IMG/VR virus record: IMGVR_UViG_3300010885_024818
Coordinates: 1-37,997 of that record
DNA from: a virus
DNA: 37,997 bases
Direction: 5' to 3' (one strand)
Every line of letters begins with the position of its first letter. Position 1 is the first letter of the stretch. A program made the translations under genes and the position numbers. The notes under the pieces were generated by a model, which was not told the origin of the DNA, did no database searches, and saw only the letters and a list, made by a program, of their open reading frames with translations. Shown here piece after piece: positions 1 to 8,488 of this stretch.

Positions 1-123
1 CGCCTAGCGGCTGTGTTGGGCAGTGGGCGCCGCCCCGGCGCTCTCTGAAGGTAAGCACCGCAACTCCGACGAAAGGTTCAGACGATGAAGTCAACTAAGA
101 AAGCCAAGACCCGCCCTGTGCTC
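1..123. repeat. terminal direct repeat, left copy (circular closure)
   Basis: The first 123 bases are identical to bases 37875-37997, and the match runs exactly to the end of the window. The gene that starts at 85 is therefore reached by reading through from the last gene, which ends at 37873. This is the usual sign of a circular or circularly permuted genome assembled with a redundant overlap. A true short terminal repeat on the virion DNA is possible but less likely, because it would cut the gene at 85. Confidence 0.95.
27..46 (+). promoter_or_regulatory. GGCGCTCTCT start-associated motif with overlapping hairpin
   Basis: GGCGCTCTCT occupies 37-46 and ends 38 nt before the ATG at 85. A 6-bp inverted repeat, GCGCCG (27-32) and CGGCGC (36-41) with a CCC loop, overlaps its left half. 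The same decamer, or a variant with C at the fourth position, lies at a similar distance upstream of seven other genes in the window, so it is probably a control element of this phage. Its mechanism is unknown. Confidence 0.6.
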
Positions 124-387
124 ACGCCGGGATGGTCGGAGACTGACACGATGACCGCCGCGAACGGGCGCAAGATTGAGAAGGGCACCGCCCTCAGCAT
201 CAAGGGCGAGCGGGGCCGGTTCAAGTTCATGCGCCACATCACTACTGACACGACTGAATGGATCGACGTACTGGGCGGGAAGAAAGGCTATGAGCAGTGG
301 AGGTCGTTCTATCCTGACCGTATCCGCGTCGTGCATATCGGCTCACGCCGTGCCCGCGCTGTTGCCCGTGGAGAGGTCGGGGTCTAG
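85..387 (+). CDS. small conserved actinophage protein, function unknown
   Basis: A 100-residue basic protein. The ATG at 85 is preceded by GAAAGG at suitable spacing and by the GGCGCTCTCT motif, so the start is well supported. The body has a GWSETD segment near residues 17-22, a GERGRFKF segment near 41-48 and a WIDVLGGKKGYEQWRSF stretch near 59-75. From memory, proteins with this pattern are common small genes near the left end or HNH/terminase region of actinophages; no biochemical role is known to me. It is followed immediately by the GTG-started gene at 388. It is probably the head of the rightward transcription unit that leads toward the packaging genes. Confidence 0.85.
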   Translation: MKSTKKAKTRPVLTPGWSETDTMTAANGRKIEKGTALSIKGERGRFKFMRHITTDTTEWIDVLGGKKGYEQWRSFYPDRIRVVHIGSRRARAVARGEVGV

Positions 388-588
388 GTGCAGACCTACG
401 CGGAGCGGTGCGACTCCTGCTCAGCAGAGGCGTACGTCCAGACGGCACGCGGCTTAGCCCTGCTCGCCTTCTGCGCTCACCACTTCCGTACCCATGAGCC
501 GACGCTACTGGCACGCGGGTGGCGCCTCATCTCTGACCACAGAGCAGACCTGCTCCAGCGCCAACACATCGACACACCAGACGCCTAA
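388..588 (+). CDS. small zinc-binding protein (CxxC and CxHH)
   Basis: A 66-residue protein starting with GTG at 388, the base after the stop codon of the previous gene, with a GAGAGGTCGGGG stretch as Shine-Dalgarno. It has CDSC near residues 8-11 and CAHH near 29-32, four plausible metal ligands of one small zinc finger, followed by a helical tail. This arrangement resembles a widespread small protein of actinobacteria and their phages that has no assigned function. Head-to-tail spacing indicates co-expression with the gene at 85. Confidence 0.8.
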   Translation: MQTYAERCDSCSAEAYVQTARGLALLAFCAHHFRTHEPTLLARGWRLISDHRADLLQRQHIDTPDA

Positions 589-892
589 CGCTAGACACTG
601 GATAGATGGGCACCCTACCTAGGTCAGTGGCTTAGCGTGGCGCTGTGTGGCTCTGAGGATGTACGCCCTCTACGAGGGTAAGCGTGGGCAGGCAGGCGCC
701 TTCTATATATGGAAAGAGATACGACTTTCCATTGAGACGTTCACCGACTCGCCTCCAGCGTATAGACGTGGAGCAGCGGCACGCCTCACGCACAGACCGC
801 CGGGTGTGCAGACGTGCGGCCCGGTTAAGCACGGGGTTACCTCCCACTCCGGTAGATGGTAGCCCCGTGCCCTTCTCTGGCAGGGAGTACAC
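589..892 (+). other. 304-bp non-coding stretch with three hairpins
   Basis: I see no convincing gene here: open frames in this interval lack a good ribosome site and look random in composition. Three inverted repeats stand out. CCCTC/GAGGG with a 3-nt loop lies at 666-678. ATGGAAAG/CTTTCCAT, a perfect 8-bp stem with an 8-nt loop, lies at 709-732. GCACGGGGTTAC/GTAGCCCCGTGC, 11 of 12 pairs plus a mismatch and an 18-nt loop, lies at 829-870, just before the gene at 893. It could hold a structured transcript leader, a non-coding RNA or packaging-site elements. Confidence 0.55.
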
Positions 893-1081
893 ATGGCAGG
901 CAACACCCCCGCCTACACCCCTGCCGCCTTCCCCCTCCTACGCCTACGCGCCCTACGCTCAGCAGGCTACCGCTGCGCTGAATGTCAGGGCATGACTAGC
1001 CATGTCACTACTGAACTAGAGGTGAGGTGCGTGCCATGCGTGCAGGTCGCGTCTGCTCACGCTCAGGATGCGGAACGATAG
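893..1081 (+). CDS. small protein with two CxxC motifs
   Basis: A 62-residue protein whose ATG has a strong upstream AGGGAG. It contains CAEC near residues 28-31 and CVPC near 47-50, spaced like a zinc ribbon, preceded by an arginine-rich helix. The 'GYRCAEC' context resembles the first half of a small HNH fold, but no HNH histidines follow. It overlaps the start of the HNH gene by 46 nt in another frame, an unusually long overlap that leaves some doubt. Function unknown; probably co-translated with the HNH gene. Confidence 0.55.
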   Translation: MAGNTPAYTPAAFPLLRLRALRSAGYRCAECQGMTSHVTTELEVRCVPCVQVASAHAQDAER

Positions 1082-1380
1082 TCGATAGATCAGGTCGCTG
1101 CTCTGCATGTGCAACAGCAGCAGACAGGCAACGCGGCACAGCCGCCGACCGTGGGTACGGCAGGCAGTGGCTACCCGTTCGTCGTAGAGTCTTGGCTCTC
1201 ATGCCTTACTGTGTTGAGTGCGGAAAGATAGCGACAGTGGTAGACCACATCGACGGCCTAGGGCCACTCGGCCCCAGAGGTTACGACCTCGCAAACTTGC
1301 GTGCCATGTGCGCCACCTGTCACGGGCGGCGAACGGCACAGGATCAGCCCGGCGGATGGAACACCGACCCCGCCCGCTGA
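1036..1380 (+). CDS. HNH endonuclease, terminase-associated
   Basis: A 114-residue HNH nuclease. I prefer the ATG at 1036, which has GAGGTG upstream, over the GTG at 1027. An N-terminal pair of cysteine clusters (CSRSGC, CSAC) precedes the conserved RGYGRQW segment, then CVEC, VVDHID (HNH His and Asp), NLRAMCATCHGRR (Asn, CxxC and final His). Single-domain HNH proteins of this kind lie next to the small terminase gene in many cos-type phages and are needed for specific DNA cleavage by terminase in HK97-like systems. Here it lies directly upstream of the terminase genes, supporting a cohesive-end packaging mode. All zinc and catalytic positions appear present. Confidence 0.9.
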   Translation: MRAGRVCSRSGCGTIVDRSGRCSACATAADRQRGTAADRGYGRQWLPVRRRVLALMPYCVECGKIATVVDHIDGLGPLGPRGYDLANLRAMCATCHGRRTAQDQPGGWNTDPAR

Positions 1381-1499
1381 CCGGACGGCACGTCAACCCG
1401 CTCGCGGGGGTGGGGGATGACCCCATCGCCTCGCGTGCTCAGTACCGCTGGGGAGATCGCCCAGAAATCGGTCAGGTTCAAAACTTCTGAGGAGGCACG
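1381..1499 (+). other. gap between HNH and terminase; possible cos region
   Basis: 119 bp without a gene. It contains a G-rich run at about 1405-1417 followed by GATGACCCC, so GGGG and CCCC can pair across a short loop. Cohesive-end sites of actinophages are often G/C-rich and near the HNH and terminase genes, so this is a candidate cos location. The sequence alone does not prove it, and the 589-892 stretch is an alternative. The last bases carry GAGGAGG, the ribosome site of the next gene. Confidence 0.3.
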
Positions 1500-1982
1500 A
1501 TGCCTAAGGGCGGCGCACGCACACGCTCTGGGCCTGCCCCCGACCCCACAGCCCTACGCCGTGAGCGGGCAACGGATGGAGACTGGCTCCTCCTGCCCGC
1601 CACCATCACCGACCCGGCCCCCGACTTCCCCCTCCCCGCACCGACACCCCGCGAACTAGAAATATGGGTACGCCTATGGGCGCTACCGCAGGCGTTCGCA
1701 TGGCGTCTATACACAATGGAAGATCAGGTCGGCCTGTACACGCGTCGATGGGCTGAGGCAGAACGCCCCGACTCTCCCGCCGCACTGTCAACCCTCGTAC
1801 GGCAAATGGCTGACGCGCTCGGTATCACAATCCCCGGTATGCACTCCCTACGGTGGCGGCTCCCCGCTGCTCCGGTGGAGACTCACGCCACCACACGGTC
1901 AGGCCGCTCTACGGCGGCGGGACAGGGTGCGGGCGTGGTAACTGACCTGCGCTCACGTTTGAAGGCGGCAGGGTCAGACTAA
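1500..1982 (+). CDS. terminase small subunit
   Basis: A 160-residue protein with ATG at 1500 after a strong GAGGAGG. Its N-terminus (GGARTRSGPAPDP, residues 4-16) and the region around residues 112-124 (LGITIPGMHSLRW) match the pattern of small terminase subunits in actinophages. This subunit recognises the packaging site on concatemeric DNA and recruits the large subunit. Its position between the HNH nuclease and the large terminase gene supports the call. The C-terminal 35 residues are Ala/Gly/Arg-rich and probably disordered. Confidence 0.88.
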   Translation: MPKGGARTRSGPAPDPTALRRERATDGDWLLLPATITDPAPDFPLPAPTPRELEIWVRLWALPQAFAWRLYTMEDQVGLYTRRWAEAERPDSPAALSTLVRQMADALGITIPGMHSLRWRLPAAPVETHATTRSGRSTAAGQGAGVVTDLRSRLKAAGSD

Positions 1983-2015
1983 ACGGTAGCGCGATGCTGC
2001 TAGGAAGGTTGTCCA

Positions 2016-3626
2016 GTGGCTCAGCGTCCTCTCCTAGTGGCTCTCGCATGGATTGAAGCGCACTGTGTGATCCCTGATGGATTCGATCAGGGGTTACCGT
2101 TCTCTCTCCCACCGTGGCAGTTAACTTTCCTAGCGAATCATTACGACGTGCGAGCGGAAGCAAAGCGCGGACAGTTCGCTCCGGCGTTCACGTTCCGCCG
2201 TTCCCTGTTGATCCGTCCGCAGAAGGCCGGTAAAGGCCCGCTCACAGCAGCGCAGGTCTGTCTAGAAGGTGTCGGCCCTGCCCTGTTCGACGGGTGGGCG
2301 GCAGGACATGAACTGTACGTCTGCAAAGACAACGGCTGTGCGTGCGGATGGGTTTACGAGTATGAGACGGGCGAACCGATGGGGACGCCGTGGCCGACTC
2401 CTCTCATTCAGGTCACCGCCACATCAGAAGAGCAGACGGACAACATCTACGCCGCACTACGCCCCATGATTGAGAAGGGGCCACTCACTGAAGTGATCCC
2501 AAAGACTGGGGAGGCGTTCATCCGTCTACCCGGCGGAGGGCGTATAGACACCGTTACTAGTTCGGCCCGGTCACGTCTGGGGCAGCGCGTCACATTCGTA
2601 GTTCAGGATGAGACTGGCATCTGGACTAAGACCTCGGGCATGGTTAAGGTCGCCGAAACTCAGCGGCGCGGTCTGGCCGGTATGGGCGGGCGGTCTGTTG
2701 AGACGACGAACGCTTACGATCCGTCAGAGAACTCTGTAGCACAACGTACGACGGAAGCGGCGAGCACTGCCGGAGATGTTTACGTCGATCATGTTCGCGC
2801 ACCCGGTCACCTGTCATATCGCAATAAGCAGGAGCGGCGCCGTATTCATAAGTTCGTGTATGCCGGGTCGCCGTGGGTAGACCTAGACGCTATCGAAGCG
2901 GAAGCGACAGAACTACTCGTCAATGATCCAGCGCAGGCCGAACGCTTTTTCGGTAACCGGATCGTCGTCGGTTCTGATGCGTGGCTTGACGAACCGGAAC
3001 AGTGGGACGTGCTCGCACGCTCTGACCTGACTGTCCCTGATGGTGCGCGTATCGTGCTCGGTTTCGATGGGTCAATGTATGACGATCACACCGCGATTCG
3101 TGCCCGATGGTTAGACACTCCTGACGGTGTACCGTTCGCGTTTACGCCCCGGTTCGCTGATGGAATGTTGACGCACTGGCGTCCTGAAGATTACGCCGGA
3201 GAAGTACCCCGCGAATCTGTGCAGGCCGCTATCGGTGAACTGTTCGACCGTTACGACGTGATCCGTATCTATGCTGACCCTGAACTGTGGCAGTCCGAAC
3301 TAGACGCGTGGACGAACCGTTACGGATCGAAACGTGTCATCGTGTGGCCGACGTATCGTGCCCGACAAATGTCGGCAGCACTGGAACGACTCAAGACTGA
3401 TATCGCTACCGGCGCGTTAACGCACGACGGTGACGAGACGATGGCTCTCCATATTCGTAACGCCCGCAGAGTGCGGCGTCCCGGCGGTGTTGTCATCGGT
3501 AAGCCTGCCCAACATCAGAAGATCGACGCGGTAATCGCAGATGCTCTCGCCCATGAGGCGGCGGGCGATGTGGTAGCCGCCGGTCTAGATAAGCCGCGAC
3601 ACCGTGGCCGGATGATCGTGCTCTAA
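2016..3626 (+). CDS. terminase large subunit (ATPase-nuclease)
   Basis: A 536-residue packaging motor starting with GTG at 2016, with AAGG upstream. The ATPase half has a Walker A-like segment PQKAGKGP at 68-75 and a Walker B segment FVVQDE at about 194-199. The nuclease half has an RNase H-like arrangement: D351 in LGFDGS, D421 in YADPEL, and D504 in QKIDAVIADA. A cysteine cluster (C103, C108, C110) forms an insertion between Walker A and B. It uses ATP to drive DNA into the prohead through the portal and cuts the concatemer. Length is normal for the family. The portal gene follows after 23 nt. Confidence 0.95.
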   Translation: MAQRPLLVALAWIEAHCVIPDGFDQGLPFSLPPWQLTFLANHYDVRAEAKRGQFAPAFTFRRSLLIRPQKAGKGPLTAAQVCLEGVGPALFDGWAAGHELYVCKDNGCACGWVYEYETGEPMGTPWPTPLIQVTATSEEQTDNIYAALRPMIEKGPLTEVIPKTGEAFIRLPGGGRIDTVTSSARSRLGQRVTFVVQDETGIWTKTSGMVKVAETQRRGLAGMGGRSVETTNAYDPSENSVAQRTTEAASTAGDVYVDHVRAPGHLSYRNKQERRRIHKFVYAGSPWVDLDAIEAEATELLVNDPAQAERFFGNRIVVGSDAWLDEPEQWDVLARSDLTVPDGARIVLGFDGSMYDDHTAIRARWLDTPDGVPFAFTPRFADGMLTHWRPEDYAGEVPRESVQAAIGELFDRYDVIRIYADPELWQSELDAWTNRYGSKRVIVWPTYRARQMSAALERLKTDIATGALTHDGDETMALHIRNARRVRRPGGVVIGKPAQHQKIDAVIADALAHEAAGDVVAAGLDKPRHRGRMIVL

Positions 3627-3649
3627 CTTCACGCCTTTAGGGAGGCTAT

Positions 3650-5008
3650 GTGTCTACGCTATTTACGCCCGACGAATGGCGAGTCCGCCTCTGGAATAAG
3701 GTGCTCTCTGATTCGTCGTCGCTGACTTTGTTGAGCCGCTACTACGAGGGTACTCAGCCGCTCACCTACATGGCGCCGGAACTGATCCGCGAACTCGCAC
3801 CGCGTATCACGTCGGTGGTAGTGAACTGGCCGCGTCTAGTGGTGGACTCTCTGGAAGAGCGTCTAGACGTAGAAGGTTTCCGACTGAATAGTTCAGTGGC
3901 CGATTCGTCTCTGTGGGATATCTGGCAGTCGAACGGTCTAGACGAGTTTTCACAACAGGCACACATCGACGCGCTCGCACTCGGTCGCGCATTCGTCATC
4001 GTCGGCGCGGGCGACAATGGCGGCCCGCCCGTCATCACTGTCGAATCAGCGTCACAGGTTGCGTGCTCTTTCGATCCGCGTACGCGCACCGTTCGCGCTG
4101 CTCTCAAATATTGGAAAGACACTGAGACGCTAGACGAGTTCGCCACGCTCTACTTGGCTGACTCAACTCACTACTACCTGAAGGTACGCGACGCCCGCGA
4201 CGTAGCGGAGTACCACGTCGATAACCATAACCTCGGCGTCGTCCCTGTCGTCCCGCTAGTGAACCGTCCGCGCATCTTGGCCCCGTGGGGTACGAGTGAA
4301 CTCGCCGACGTGCTCCCGCTCTCTGATGCGGCATGCAAGATCGCTACCGACATGATGGTCAGTGCGGAGTATCACGCCATGCCACGCCGTTGGGTCGTCG
4401 GGATGGGGCCGGAGGACTTTGAAGACCCCGATGGCAACACGATCAGTGAATGGTCACGCATCGCCGGTCGTGTCTGGGCGGCGCAAGGGTCACCCGCTGA
4501 AGTTTCGATGGGTCAATTCCCGGAAGCGAACCTATCGAACTTTCACGACACTTTGAACACACTGTCCAAGATGGTCGCCGCGATGGCAGGCTTACCGCCG
4601 CACGCGCTCGGCATGACGACCGATAACCCGGCGTCTGCTGATGCGATCCGCTCGGCTGAATCGCGTCTAGTGAAACGTGCCGAACGCCGACAGCGTGCAT
4701 TCGGTGAGGCATGGGAAGCGGTGCTACGTCTTGCGCTACAGGTGCAAGGTATCGACGTGACTGGTACTGAACGTATGGAAACTATCTGGCGTGATCCGGC
4801 TACGCCGACCATCGCACAGAAAGCCGATGCGGCTGTGAAACTGTTCACCGCCGGAGTCGTTCCGCTACGTCAAGTACGCGAAGACTTGGGTTACTCAGTT
4901 GAGCAGATCGACCGCATGGAGTTACAAGACTCTAGCGCCGCTGCTCGCGTTCTGGCCGGAGACTTCTCGTCTCTCGTCGGAGGTAAGCCGCCGGTCACTG
5001 GCCCGTAA
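3650..5008 (+). CDS. portal protein
   Basis: A 452-residue protein starting with GTG at 3650 after GGGAGGCT. Position directly after terminase, length and sequence features (a YYEG motif near residues 31-34, IRELAPRITSVVVNWPRLVVD near 45-65, the mid-protein wing region and a C-terminal helical part) fit SPP1-type/actinophage portals. Twelve copies form the ring at one capsid vertex through which DNA passes and on which the connector assembles. The MuF gene follows 15 nt downstream. I see nothing unusual in it. Confidence 0.92.
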   Translation: MSTLFTPDEWRVRLWNKVLSDSSSLTLLSRYYEGTQPLTYMAPELIRELAPRITSVVVNWPRLVVDSLEERLDVEGFRLNSSVADSSLWDIWQSNGLDEFSQQAHIDALALGRAFVIVGAGDNGGPPVITVESASQVACSFDPRTRTVRAALKYWKDTETLDEFATLYLADSTHYYLKVRDARDVAEYHVDNHNLGVVPVVPLVNRPRILAPWGTSELADVLPLSDAACKIATDMMVSAEYHAMPRRWVVGMGPEDFEDPDGNTISEWSRIAGRVWAAQGSPAEVSMGQFPEANLSNFHDTLNTLSKMVAAMAGLPPHALGMTTDNPASADAIRSAESRLVKRAERRQRAFGEAWEAVLRLALQVQGIDVTGTERMETIWRDPATPTIAQKADAAVKLFTAGVVPLRQVREDLGYSVEQIDRMELQDSSAAARVLAGDFSSLVGGKPPVTGP

Positions 5009-5023
5009 CTGTGAGGAGGCGGC

Positions 5024-7567
5024 GTGGCTAGTTCAAATATCGCCGACGCCTACTATCGTCGCTCGGCAGCATTAGCGAAAGGCACCGCGCAACGCGTACA
5101 ACACATCTGGAAGCAGAAGATCGGCACCGCTGATCCGGCGGGCGACTTCTGGACTGGCGGTGTCGGCGAGGAACTCGCGCAGACCATCTCGGTGGGCCAG
5201 TTCGCGGCAGCACAAACAGCCGGGGACTATGTGGATTCAGTCGCACTAGACGCCGGTCTAGACGGCTCACCGCTCACTGTTGACGCTCGCGCATTCGCTG
5301 GACTTACTGACGCGGGCGGCTCTTTGAAGAGTGCTCTCTATCAAGGTCTACTGCAACAGGTTGCCGACATGGCAGCAGGACGTAACCGGGTGGAAGCACA
5401 GAGCGCGGCTCTCGGTCGTGCTGTGCTGCTCGGCGGGAATGAGACGGCGCTCGCATCGCGTAACGCGGAAGCGGCAGCAATCGGCGCCCACCCGAAGTTC
5501 GGCGGATACTTTAGACAACTCACCCCGCCATCCTGTGATCGTTGCGTCGTCCTCGCGGGCAAGTGGTATCACTGGAATGCCGGATTCTTGCGGCATCCGT
5601 ACTGCGACTGTATTCACGTTCCGATAGAGGCAGCAGATACGACAGGTGCTCCGGCGCTGTTCTCACCGGAAGGCTATTTCGCGGCACTGTCGCGGGCGGA
5701 ACAGGACAAGCAGTTCGGCTTAGCAGCAGCGGAAGCGATCCGTAACGGTGCCGACATGGGCCGCGTGATTAACGCCTCACAATCGACCACTATCGCCGGT
5801 ATCTATAAGGGCGGTAAAAAGGGCTACATATACGGCCAGAAGGCTATCGGCGGACGCCGGATGCGTGGCACTCCCACGACGCTAGGTGTCGGCGACATTA
5901 TGCGCCTAGCCGGTGGCGATAAAGAGAAGTTTCGACAACTGCTAGCACAGCACGGCTACATGGTGTCGCGCATATTCACACCGCAACCATTCACACCGGG
6001 TAAGCCGTGGGACTGGGCGAAGATCGACGCGGCAGCGGGGCGCATCACTGTTGTGCCTAAGACATGGCAAGAGTCGTGGCGTACTGAAATAGACGGTGTA
6101 CCGGCTGATCGTCACGCATTCGGGAAGATCAGTTACATACCGGATGATCTCAAACTGATGATAGACACACAGGCGCAACTAGAACGCGATCTACCGTCTG
6201 TCGTTGCGGCACTACCAAACGGGTTGAGCGCAGAGAAACTGTGGGCGTCGTTACCGGCGGAGACGCGGCGACGATTCGATCATCTAGGTCTAGGGCTTGA
6301 TGATCTCGTCTCGCAAGTTGAAGTGTTCGGGCAGGAGAACGTGAAGGCCGCACTAGATGCGCTACTCAGTGACTCCGGCTCATACCTGACGAACCGTGTA
6401 GCACACATAGCAAAAGATGCCCCCTACGATTCGGCTACCGCTGCTGAACATCTGGCGGCAACGATCCGCGCCGGAGATGTGCTGTCTACTGAACTGGACA
6501 GGCGCATTCAGGCTCGCGTCGTATCGGAGGGTCTGACCTTTGATACGTCGGCTATCGCACGTTACGACGCGATGACAGCGGCTATCGCCAAGTATGACGA
6601 ACTACCCGCGATACGGACGGCTGTCGCTGATGCGAAGGCGCAAGGATTCGACATAACGGCGAAAGACTTAGCGGAGCACGCTCGCATCATTTCTCTCACT
6701 GATGGCGGGTGGGCAGCAGCACGCGCCCTACCTGATGCTGAACTTCTAGCACGTTGCGACCGGCGCGGGTGGCCTCACTCGGTGATCGACGTACTACGCG
6801 ATCCGGCGACAGAGAGAAATATGGCGGCCCGTGCCGCACAGAAGGACATGATCGTAGAAGTATCGAAAGTGAAAGAGGCTATCAAGTACGGGCGCGGCTT
6901 ATGTTCTGCTGGAGATTATGCGCGGCTGCAACGTGAAGAGACGCTGAAGATTCTCAGTGAAATACGCGAAATGGGCGGGGGACGCTTCCCCGGTTATAGC
7001 GTGAAGAGCGGTGTCGCTCACGATCTACTGGACTACGCGTTCGGCTCGTATCCGTCAGAATGGAACACTGCTGTCCATGACGGTATCGGTCGTATCGACG
7101 TGAAGTACGGTCGGGATATTCGCGGCTACAACGCTGACAATGGCGCGACGATTCGCATCGGAGGCACGGTGCGAGGTGTTGACCAGATCGGAATATACGG
7201 TAGTTCGGCGGAGGCTACGGCTGTCCATGAGGTAGGTCACTCTATGGAGGAAGTTATCGCCGGTCTGAAAGAGGCAGAGTGGGCGTTCATTGAAAGCCGC
7301 CGCACCTCCGAAACGGTGGAGAGTCTCGGTAAAGGTATGGAACGGGAAATGTATTTCCCCGGCCCGTGGCGTGAGAACTATACGGGTAAGGATTACAATA
7401 GAAGAGGGCAAGCAGCGTGGACACAATCACGCGAAGTGTTCACTACAGGTGTTGAGTCTCTACTCTCAGGCTCGCGCCATTTCGTCGGTACTACAGATGC
7501 CGCCATCGAACTAGGTTTCGATGATGAACTCCGCTCATTCATCCTAGGGGTGCTAAGTGGTTTCTAA
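5024..7567 (+). CDS. MuF-type minor head protein fused to a zincin-like domain
   Basis: An 847-residue protein, GTG start at 5024 after GGAGGCGG. Residues 1-250 look like the MuF/minor head module, including the Cys-rich segment C171xxC174 ... C194xC196. This module normally binds the portal inside the capsid and may be ejected with DNA. The remaining ~600 residues are an extension: a long helical middle and, near the C-terminus, HEVGH at 735-739, the zinc-binding HExxH signature of zincin metallopeptidases. E804 or E811 downstream could be a third ligand. Fusions of MuF to a C-terminal enzyme are the hallmark of MuF polymorphic toxins of temperate phages; an ejected protease or an internal prohead protease are both possible. 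No separate prohead protease gene is evident. The next gene overlaps its end. Confidence 0.85.
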   Translation: MASSNIADAYYRRSAALAKGTAQRVQHIWKQKIGTADPAGDFWTGGVGEELAQTISVGQFAAAQTAGDYVDSVALDAGLDGSPLTVDARAFAGLTDAGGSLKSALYQGLLQQVADMAAGRNRVEAQSAALGRAVLLGGNETALASRNAEAAAIGAHPKFGGYFRQLTPPSCDRCVVLAGKWYHWNAGFLRHPYCDCIHVPIEAADTTGAPALFSPEGYFAALSRAEQDKQFGLAAAEAIRNGADMGRVINASQSTTIAGIYKGGKKGYIYGQKAIGGRRMRGTPTTLGVGDIMRLAGGDKEKFRQLLAQHGYMVSRIFTPQPFTPGKPWDWAKIDAAAGRITVVPKTWQESWRTEIDGVPADRHAFGKISYIPDDLKLMIDTQAQLERDLPSVVAALPNGLSAEKLWASLPAETRRRFDHLGLGLDDLVSQVEVFGQENVKAALDALLSDSGSYLTNRVAHIAKDAPYDSATAAEHLAATIRAGDVLSTELDRRIQARVVSEGLTFDTSAIARYDAMTAAIAKYDELPAIRTAVADAKAQGFDITAKDLAEHARIISLTDGGWAAARALPDAELLARCDRRGWPHSVIDVLRDPATERNMAARAAQKDMIVEVSKVKEAIKYGRGLCSAGDYARLQREETLKILSEIREMGGGRFPGYSVKSGVAHDLLDYAFGSYPSEWNTAVHDGIGRIDVKYGRDIRGYNADNGATIRIGGTVRGVDQIGIYGSSAEATAVHEVGHSMEEVIAGLKEAEWAFIESRRTSETVESLGKGMEREMYFPGPWRENYTGKDYNRRGQAAWTQSREVFTTGVESLLSGSRHFVGTTDAAIELGFDDELRSFILGVLSGF

Positions 7568-7850
7568 CTCATTCACCGCGACGCTCCCTAGTGGGGTCGT
7601 CATCACATGGCGGGCTGAACCGGATACGTTCGGCTCTCACCTGTCAGGTGATGCGTACGCCGTGTCTGCGCTCATGCTGGAACTCGTCCAAGATGATGAC
7701 TTCCCCTTGACGCCGACCGGCCCTGACTATCCATGCGACCCGTCCGATCCTGTATCGGTAGCCATCGCATTGGATCGGCTATATCCCGGCACTACGGGCG
7801 CCCCTGAGTGGGCGCATCTCGTACCTAGCAGCGGGGACGTTCTCTACTAA
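7557..7850 (+). CDS. small acidic protein overlapping MuF gene; possible immunity partner
   Basis: A 97-residue acidic protein with no family I recognise. The GTG at 7557 lies inside the end of the MuF gene (11-nt overlap), with AGGGG upstream, so the two are translationally coupled. It has no signal peptide or membrane segment; its middle is acidic (QDDDF) and proline-rich. In MuF polymorphic toxin loci the gene directly after the toxin often encodes its immunity protein, and a small acidic cytosolic protein fits that role. It could equally be a small head protein. The immunity role is inference from position only. Confidence 0.7.
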   Translation: MVSNSFTATLPSGVVITWRAEPDTFGSHLSGDAYAVSALMLELVQDDDFPLTPTGPDYPCDPSDPVSVAIALDRLYPGTTGAPEWAHLVPSSGDVLY

Positions 7851-7921
7851 GTAACACCGTCTAAACACACCTTGTCCGCACGATGCGGGCAGGGTTATTC
7901 GCCTTGCGATGAGGAGCACTC

Positions 7922-8488
7922 ATGGAACCCGTTACACCTACCGACGTTGCCGCACCTGTTGAGGTAACACCCGCCGCTGATGAGCCGACAACTCCTGCCC
8001 CGCTTACGGGCGAGGAAGATTCGCTAGGCGAGGGCGGTAAGCGTGCTCTCGATGCGGAACGTCGCGCCCGTCGTGCTGCTGATAAGCAGACAGCGGAACT
8101 CTCTGCTCGTCTCAAAGAGATTGAGGATAGGGATAAGAGCGAGACTGAACGTCTCGCCGACCGTTTGAAAGATGCAGAGGCGGAAGCGTCTGTGTTGAAG
8201 TCTGAAGCGATCAAGTTGCGCGTAGCGGCTGAGGTCGGCTTGCCGAATGAACTTACAGAGTTTCTATCCGCAGGGGATGAAGAAACTGTGAGAGCACAGG
8301 CAGAGAAACTGCTAGCCGCGACGGCAGCACGCCGGGGAACTCCGGCACCTGATCCGACTCAAGGCGCTAAGCCTGCGGGCGGTATCTCTCAACTCTCAGA
8401 AGCGGACTTGGCGGGCATGTCTACAGAGGCAATTGTCAAGGCTAAGTCAGAGGGCCGGTTTAACGACCTGCTCGGAATCCGCTCCTAA
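7922..8488 (+). CDS. capsid scaffolding protein
   Basis: A 188-residue protein, ATG at 7922 after GAGGAG. An acidic, Pro/Thr-rich N-terminus (1-37) is followed by a long charged helix predicted to form a coiled coil (about 40-105: AERRARRAADKQ, DRDKSETERLADRL), then a segment around 105-140 (GLPNELTEFLSAGDEE) typical of phage scaffold proteins, and a C-terminus that probably binds coat. It guides assembly of the major capsid protein into a prohead and leaves before DNA packaging. It lies immediately upstream of the capsid gene, the standard order. Confidence 0.88.
   Translation: MEPVTPTDVAAPVEVTPAADEPTTPAPLTGEEDSLGEGGKRALDAERRARRAADKQTAELSARLKEIEDRDKSETERLADRLKDAEAEASVLKSEAIKLRVAAEVGLPNELTEFLSAGDEETVRAQAEKLLAATAARRGTPAPDPTQGAKPAGGISQLSEADLAGMSTEAIVKAKSEGRFNDLLGIRS

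Noticed and set aside
829-870. tRNA-like fold
   Set aside because: The long stem has no acceptor end, anticodon arm or T-arm; it is a simple hairpin.
647-995. Open frames in the 589-892 stretch (647-862, 684-995)
   Set aside because: No suitable ribosome sites, compositions rich in Arg/Pro/Thr typical of random GC-rich translation, and they cross three strong hairpins and overlap the well-supported start at 893.
7055-7426. 123-codon minus-strand frame inside the MuF gene
   Set aside because: It lies antisense to the zincin domain, with no ribosome site and no protein-like pattern; a shadow frame.
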